Positions 61,001 to 64,000 of a stretch of 64,000 nucleotides of DNA are shown here, piece by piece. Source of the DNA: Sphingomonas sp. SUN039 (GTDB lineage Bacteria > Pseudomonadota > Alphaproteobacteria > Sphingomonadales > Sphingomonadaceae); the NCBI RefSeq assembly GCF_024758725.1, contig NZ_CP096972.1, forward strand, positions 1,904,001 to 1,968,000. The letters run 5' to 3'. The position numbers and the translations under genes were made by a program. The first letter of the stretch is position 1. The number at the start of each line of letters is the position of its first letter. The notes under the pieces were generated by a model. The model made no database searches. It was not told the origin of the DNA and saw nothing but the letters and a program-made list of their open reading frames with translations.

Positions 61001-61452
61001 CCCTTGAATGGCTTGCCACCCACAATCTGCGTCTCGCTCCAGACCAGCTTCTTGAGTCCGTCCGCCGGGGGTACCCACGGCCCGCCGGTTTCGGACCAGC
61101 CGGGCGAAGCCGCAATCGCCAGTTCCAGCCCGAGCCGGTCGGCCTCGGTGGCGGTGAACCTGAACGCGTCTTTCCAGGCAGGGGTCATATAAACCAGCCG
61201 GTCCTTGACGATTTGCGGCGTCCGGAGATTGGCGTCGAAGTTCTGCAATCCGCCGATGCCGATACGCTTCATCCAGGCCATGTCCTTGGCGATACCGTCC
61301 TTGGTCACATTGCCGTTCATCCAGTGCCACCAGACCCGGGGCCGCGCGCTTTGCGGCGGCGACCGGAATCCGTCGGCCAGAGGATCGGCGGCAACACCCG
61401 TTGCCAGCATCGACGACGCCGCGAGCAGCGCCAGTTTTACAGCCCTTTGCAT
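58078..61452 (-). CDS. GH106 family alpha-L-rhamnosidase
   Basis: An 1124-residue exported glycoside hydrolase (signal peptide MQRAVKLALLAASSMLATGV, then AADP). The N-terminal catalytic region has PRVWWHWMNGNVTKDGIAKD, the GH106 landmark. A long multidomain body follows, with a C-terminal beta-sandwich (PLWLDLGKVKELAEVRVNGK) ending VGER. GH106 was founded on a Sphingomonas enzyme, and characterised members remove rhamnose from flavonoid glycosides. It is the last gene of the rhaD-rhaI-deoR operon. Confidence 0.92.
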   Translation of the reverse strand: MQRAVKLALLAASSMLATGVAADPLADGFRSPPQSARPRVWWHWMNGNVTKDGIAKDMAWMKRIGIGGLQNFDANLRTPQIVKDRLVYMTPAWKDAFRFTATEADRLGLELAIAASPGWSETGGPWVPPADGLKKLVWSETQIVGGKPFKGKLAPPPQTTGPFGNIAPATGIEEMISGERAAAPPQHYGEVRVLAWPVTSASALIPVAAQDGSGKALDISRLADGDLAQGVDIPRGSSGANPVVTLDYGKPVTARSVSMFAPGAAMMFVGALYSPRLEASDNGTDWRQVADFETAQVPVTTAIAPVTARYFRVEFFRKKGLGIQLGAAAPGLAMGGDIFSSMGAAMMAKPMTIGDLRLTGDARIDRYETKAGFSLSQDYYALTAPADGAAGIAPGAVLDLTDRLKADGSLDWTPPRLANGGNWRVVRFGYSLLGTTNHPAPPEATGLEVDKFDGAAVQRYLDHYIGMYKDASGGQLGSRGVRAILTDSIEVGAANWTPQMIAQFKKLRGYDPVPWFPALTGTLVGTRAQSDAFLYDYRRTLGDLMASEHYGTVARVAHANGLSVYGEALEDKRPSLGDDMSMRRHADVPMAAMWTHSREEGPKKTYLADIKGAASVAHIYGQNLVAAESLTASMNPWNYAPSDLRPVIDLEFVTGVNRPVIHTSVHQPVDDKVPGLSLFIFGQYFNRHETWAELAKPWVDYMARTSLLLQEGRNVADVAYFYGEEGPLTGLYGEQVVADAPKTHAYDFVNFDALVGALANEGNELVTPGGARYRALYLGGSSRMMTLAALKRIAALAEGGATIVGKAPEGSPSLSGDAAEYAALVAKLWAPRSDVLTLNVGKGRVIGTNNIAEALGSIGVASDFAFTGAEGAEVPFVHRKLSDGDAWFLVNRKNRAESIEARFRVTGKVPELWHADTGTSEPVSYRTENGQTVIALDLAPEESVFVVFRKPAVADSLMLKKLVPSEVGQVAGPWTVTFEAGRGAPASTTMTSLAPLETNADPGIKYFSGVASYGSTFTAPKGWKTGQPLWLDLGKVKELAEVRVNGKLAGSAWHAPYRIDVSAFAKPGTNQLDIRVANLWVNRLIGDQQPGATKVTYTSMPTYRADAPLRPSGLIGPVTLVGER

Positions 61453-61469
61453 GTCTCTCTCCCGTATTT

Positions 61470-62264
61470 TCAGGCGACGATGACCTCGACGCCCTTGTCT
61501 TCGAGCCGCTTGCGGTCGTCGGCGCGCAGCCGCGCGTCGGTGACCAGTACGGAAATCTCCTCCAGTCCGCAGACGACGCTGCCCGACGCGCCCGCGAACT
61601 TGCTGGCGTCGGCCAGCACCACGATGCGCTCCGCGCGATCGATCAGGCGGCGCTCGGCGGCAACGAGCACCGGATCGGCCTGCATCAGCCCCGCCGCGCC
61701 GATCGACGCTGCCCCCATGAACAGCTTGGGCGCATGGAAACGCGGCATCGCGTCCTCGCCGAAGACCGAGAGGATGATCGACTGGTCGGGAAACACCGCG
61801 CCGCCGGGCACGAGCACGCGCGTCCCCGCCTGGTTGAGCAGCGCCGCCACGATGTGCAGCGAATTCGTCAGCACCGACAGGTTAAGGCCCGCGAGATGCG
61901 GGCACATTTGCAGCGTGGTCGAGCCGCCGTCGATCATCACGCCTTCGCTTGGCTCGCACAGCGCAGCGGCGGCATGGCCGATCGCCGCTTTTTCAGTACG
62001 ATGCCGCGCGATATTCTCGTGGAACGGTACCCCCGCGAGCTGGAACCCCGGCGCGAGCGCATTTGCCTCGACGGTCTTCACCCCGCCGCGCAGCCGCTCG
62101 ATCTTGCCCTCGCCCGCCAGCCGTTCGAGGTCGCGCCGGATCGTCGCGGGCGAACCGTCGAGCTGGCGCTCAAGTTCGCGGAAGCTGACAAAGCCGCGCT
62201 CGGCGACAAGGCTCAGGATGCGCGCCTCGCGTTCGCTGGCGTGCATGGCGACCGGCGCGTTCAC
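61470..62264 (-). CDS. DeoR-family transcriptional regulator of the rhamnose cluster
   Basis: A 264-residue DeoR regulator. The N-terminal HTH region includes EREARILSLVAERGFVSFRE and SPATIRRDLERLAGEGKIER. The C-terminal sugar-phosphate-sensing domain has MIDGGSTTLQMCPHL and VLADASKF. It probably represses rhaDI and the rhamnosidase until a rhamnose phosphate accumulates. GTG 62264 overlaps the rhaI stop (GTGA); ATG 62246 is an alternative start. Confidence 0.9.
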   Translation of the reverse strand: MNAPVAMHASEREARILSLVAERGFVSFRELERQLDGSPATIRRDLERLAGEGKIERLRGGVKTVEANALAPGFQLAGVPFHENIARHRTEKAAIGHAAAALCEPSEGVMIDGGSTTLQMCPHLAGLNLSVLTNSLHIVAALLNQAGTRVLVPGGAVFPDQSIILSVFGEDAMPRFHAPKLFMGAASIGAAGLMQADPVLVAAERRLIDRAERIVVLADASKFAGASGSVVCGLEEISVLVTDARLRADDRKRLEDKGVEVIVA

Positions 62265-63550
62265 ACGATCCCCGCGCCAAGGCCGACGGGCTTGCGCTCC
62301 TGCGCCTTGCGCGCGCGATAGCCGCTCGCACGATAAGCGGCGATCATGTCGACCGCCCCGCCCGCCTCGACGCGGACCCGCGCCAGGATCGGCGCGACGT
62401 CGGTCTTGTAGGCGGCACGGAGCGTCTGGAAGGCGAGCATCGCGTCGTTCGCCTCCTGCGCCGCACGGAGCGCCGCGCGATCGACCAGGCAGGCCTTGGC
62501 ATAGGCCGTCGCGATCGCATCGGCCGACGACATCATGCTTTCGATCGGGTCGGTCACATTGTGCGACTGGTCGATCATATATGCCGGATCGAAACCCTCG
62601 CGCGGATTCGCTTCGGCCTCGAGCAGTTCGTTGAAGACGAGGAACAGCTGGTGCGGGTTGATGCTGCCGCTGTCGAGGTCGTCGTCGCCGTATTTGCTGT
62701 CGTTGAAATGGAACCCGCCGAGCTTGCCGAACCTGTGCAGCCGCGCGACGATCTGTTCGATGTTCACGTTCGGCGCGTGGTGGCCGAGATCGACAAGGCA
62801 TTTCGCCTTCGGTCCCAATGTCTGCGCGGCGAGGATCGAGCTGCCCCAGTCGCTGATCACCGAGGAATAGAAGGCGGGCTCATACATCTTGTGTTCGAGC
62901 AGCATCCGCCAGCCGCCGGGCAGCGCCGCATAGACCTCCGCCGCGCTGTCGAGATAGCGGTCGAGGCTGCGTCCCAGATCCTGCTGGCCGGGGAAGTTGG
63001 TGCCGTCGCCGACCCAGACGGTCAGGTCGCGCGCGCCCAGTCGCTGCCCGATCTCGATGCATTCGATATTATGTTCGACCGCCTGCGCGCGCGTTGCGGC
63101 GTCGGTCGAAGCGAGCGACCCGGTCGCATAGCTGTGCGCCTGCCCCGGCTGGTCCTGGAAGGTGTTCGAATTGACCGCGTCGAAGCCGAGTCCGTAGTCG
63201 GCGGCTTCCTCACGCAGCGCTGCATAGTCGCTGACCTTGTCCCACGGAAAATGCGGCGACACGCGCGGTGTCGCCGTGCACAGCTGATGGACGACCGCGC
63301 AGTCCTCGAGCTTTTCGTGGATGTCGGTCGGCTCGCCTGCAATCGGGAATTTCGCAAAACGCGTGCCGCCGCGCCCCGCGCCCCAGCTCGGGACGGCGAC
63401 CGAAAAACCGGCGACGCGTGCCTTGACGGCATCAACATCGATCCCCCGCCGGTCGAGGCTGCGCCCGAGGCTGGCGTAATCGTCCTCCAGCCCCGCCAGC
63501 AGCGACGCGTTGCTCTCGGCGATCTGCGCGGCGGCGAGCGGCGCGCTCAT
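62261..63550 (-). CDS. rhaI: L-rhamnose isomerase (RhaI type)
   Basis: A 429-residue TIM-barrel sugar isomerase converting L-rhamnose to L-rhamnulose. It matches the RhaI catabolic type of rhizobia and sphingomonads, not E. coli RhaA. Metal and active-site segments seen are WVGDGTNFPGQQD, LLEHKMYEPAFYSSV, CLVDLGHHAPNVNIEQIVA and GGFHFNDSKYGDDDLDSGSI. It overlaps the rhaD stop by 4 nt and the deoR start by 4 nt. Confidence 0.92.
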   Translation of the reverse strand: MSAPLAAAQIAESNASLLAGLEDDYASLGRSLDRRGIDVDAVKARVAGFSVAVPSWGAGRGGTRFAKFPIAGEPTDIHEKLEDCAVVHQLCTATPRVSPHFPWDKVSDYAALREEAADYGLGFDAVNSNTFQDQPGQAHSYATGSLASTDAATRAQAVEHNIECIEIGQRLGARDLTVWVGDGTNFPGQQDLGRSLDRYLDSAAEVYAALPGGWRMLLEHKMYEPAFYSSVISDWGSSILAAQTLGPKAKCLVDLGHHAPNVNIEQIVARLHRFGKLGGFHFNDSKYGDDDLDSGSINPHQLFLVFNELLEAEANPREGFDPAYMIDQSHNVTDPIESMMSSADAIATAYAKACLVDRAALRAAQEANDAMLAFQTLRAAYKTDVAPILARVRVEAGGAVDMIAAYRASGYRARKAQERKPVGLGAGIV

Positions 63551-64000
63551 CGCACGAACGCCTGCGCGTTGCCCGCATCGACGTTGATCATGTTGCCGGT
63601 CGATTTCGCCGACATGTCGCTCGCGAGAAAATAGACGGCCTGCGCGATGTCTTCGGGAAGGACATCGCGTTTCAGCAGCGATCGCGCGCGGTAATGCGCC
63701 TCGAGCTCTTCGCCCGCGTCGATGCCGTGCGCGCCCGCGCGTTCCTTGCGCCAGTCGCCGTCCCAGATACGGCTCCCCCGGATGACCGCGTCGGGATTGA
63801 CCACGTTGACGCGGATGCCATGCGGCGCGCCTTCGAGCGCCAGACAGCGCGCGAGATGGTTCGCCGCCGCCTTGGCGCTTGCATAGGCGCTGGCCCCTAC
63901 TGCTGCGGCCAAGGCGTTCTTCGACCCGATAAAGACGATGCTTGCCCCGCCTTGGTCCGCCATACGCTTCATCGACGGGAAAGCGGCGCGCGCGGTCAGG
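63547..64000 (-). CDS. rhaD: Bifunctional rhamnulose-1-phosphate aldolase/short-chain dehydrogenase (C-terminal part; gene continues beyond the window)
   Basis: The visible 150 C-terminal residues are an SDR domain (ASIVFIGSKNALAAAVGASA, YASAKAA as the Tyr-Lys motif, and the distinctive NPDAVIRGSRIWDGDWRKER with GAHGI). This is the C-terminal half of the RhaD fusion that cleaves rhamnulose-1-phosphate and oxidises lactaldehyde. The N-terminal aldolase half lies to the right of the window. Its stop overlaps the rhaI start. Confidence 0.9.
   Translation of the reverse strand, partial: LTARAAFPSMKRMADQGGASIVFIGSKNALAAAVGASAYASAKAAANHLARCLALEGAPHGIRVNVVNPDAVIRGSRIWDGDWRKERAGAHGIDAGEELEAHYRARSLLKRDVLPEDIAQAVYFLASDMSAKSTGNMINVDAGNAQAFVR

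Overview
The window comes from a GC-rich alphaproteobacterium, most likely a sphingomonad (Sphingomonas or a close relative). This is inferred from the gene families: a GH106 rhamnosidase, TonB-dependent receptor with exported glycosidases, LinR-like LysR regulators, extradiol (VOC) and Rieske oxygenases, a soluble globin-type chemoreceptor, and dispersed palindromic repeats of the kind common in sphingomonads. No species can be named from the sequence alone.

Region 1 (1-13.3 kb) is a succinate dehydrogenase operon that looks pulled apart. sdhC-sdhD-sdhA (13296-10659, minus) overlap by 4 nt each. sdhB starts only at 339 (minus) and runs off the left edge. The intervening ~10.3 kb holds stress and envelope genes (Hsp20, GlsB-like, CreD, SleB-type cell wall hydrolase), a secreted C13 (legumain-like) peptidase, a Tat-exported class V aminotransferase, a PHA-system protein, an unknown coiled-coil protein, two back-to-back toxin-antitoxin modules (MntA/HepT, and RHH antitoxin with a frameshifted PIN toxin), a palindromic repeat element and a small RTX-like membrane protein that ends 1 bp from sdhA.

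Region 2 (13.4-30.2 kb) is mostly core: a globin-type chemoreceptor, an SDR overlapping a subclass B3 metallo-beta-lactamase, an L,D-transpeptidase, prmA, tamA-tamB, a CHASE3 hybrid histidine kinase, an aldehyde dehydrogenase and an exported methyltransferase. A tRNA-Gly(UCC) follows, with three perfect-period 173-bp tandem repeats behind it, each ending in a copy of the tRNA 3' end. Several large hairpin repeats sit between genes here.

Region 3 (30.2-53.6 kb) is a dense aromatic-catabolism island. The minus operon 37587-30224 encodes SDR, FAD oxidoreductase, a small protein, extradiol-type VOC, FAH-family hydrolase, cupin, HisD-like dehydrogenase and SDR. The minus operon 41967-38087 encodes MFS, SDR, epimerase and LysR. 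The minus operon 44740-42076 encodes MBL, GlcG-like and amidohydrolase. The plus operon 45796-53556 encodes FAD monooxygenase, extradiol dioxygenase, P450, GST, MFS, cyclase, SDR and Rieske oxygenase, preceded by a LysR gene.

Region 4 (53.6-64 kb) handles glycosides and rhamnose. A minus operon carries TonB receptor, Tat-exported GH1 beta-glucosidase and O-methyltransferase. A second carries rhaD, rhaI, DeoR regulator and GH106 alpha-L-rhamnosidase. An identical 15-bp LysR-type box lies about 80-100 nt upstream of both the TonB receptor and the MFS operon, tying regions 3 and 4 together.

My reading (inference) is that the right half is one system for a plant rhamnosyl-glucoside, most plausibly a flavonoid such as naringin, hesperidin or rutin. 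The receptor takes up the glycoside, the GH106 and GH1 enzymes release rhamnose and glucose, RhaI/RhaD use the rhamnose, and the oxygenases take apart the aglycone.
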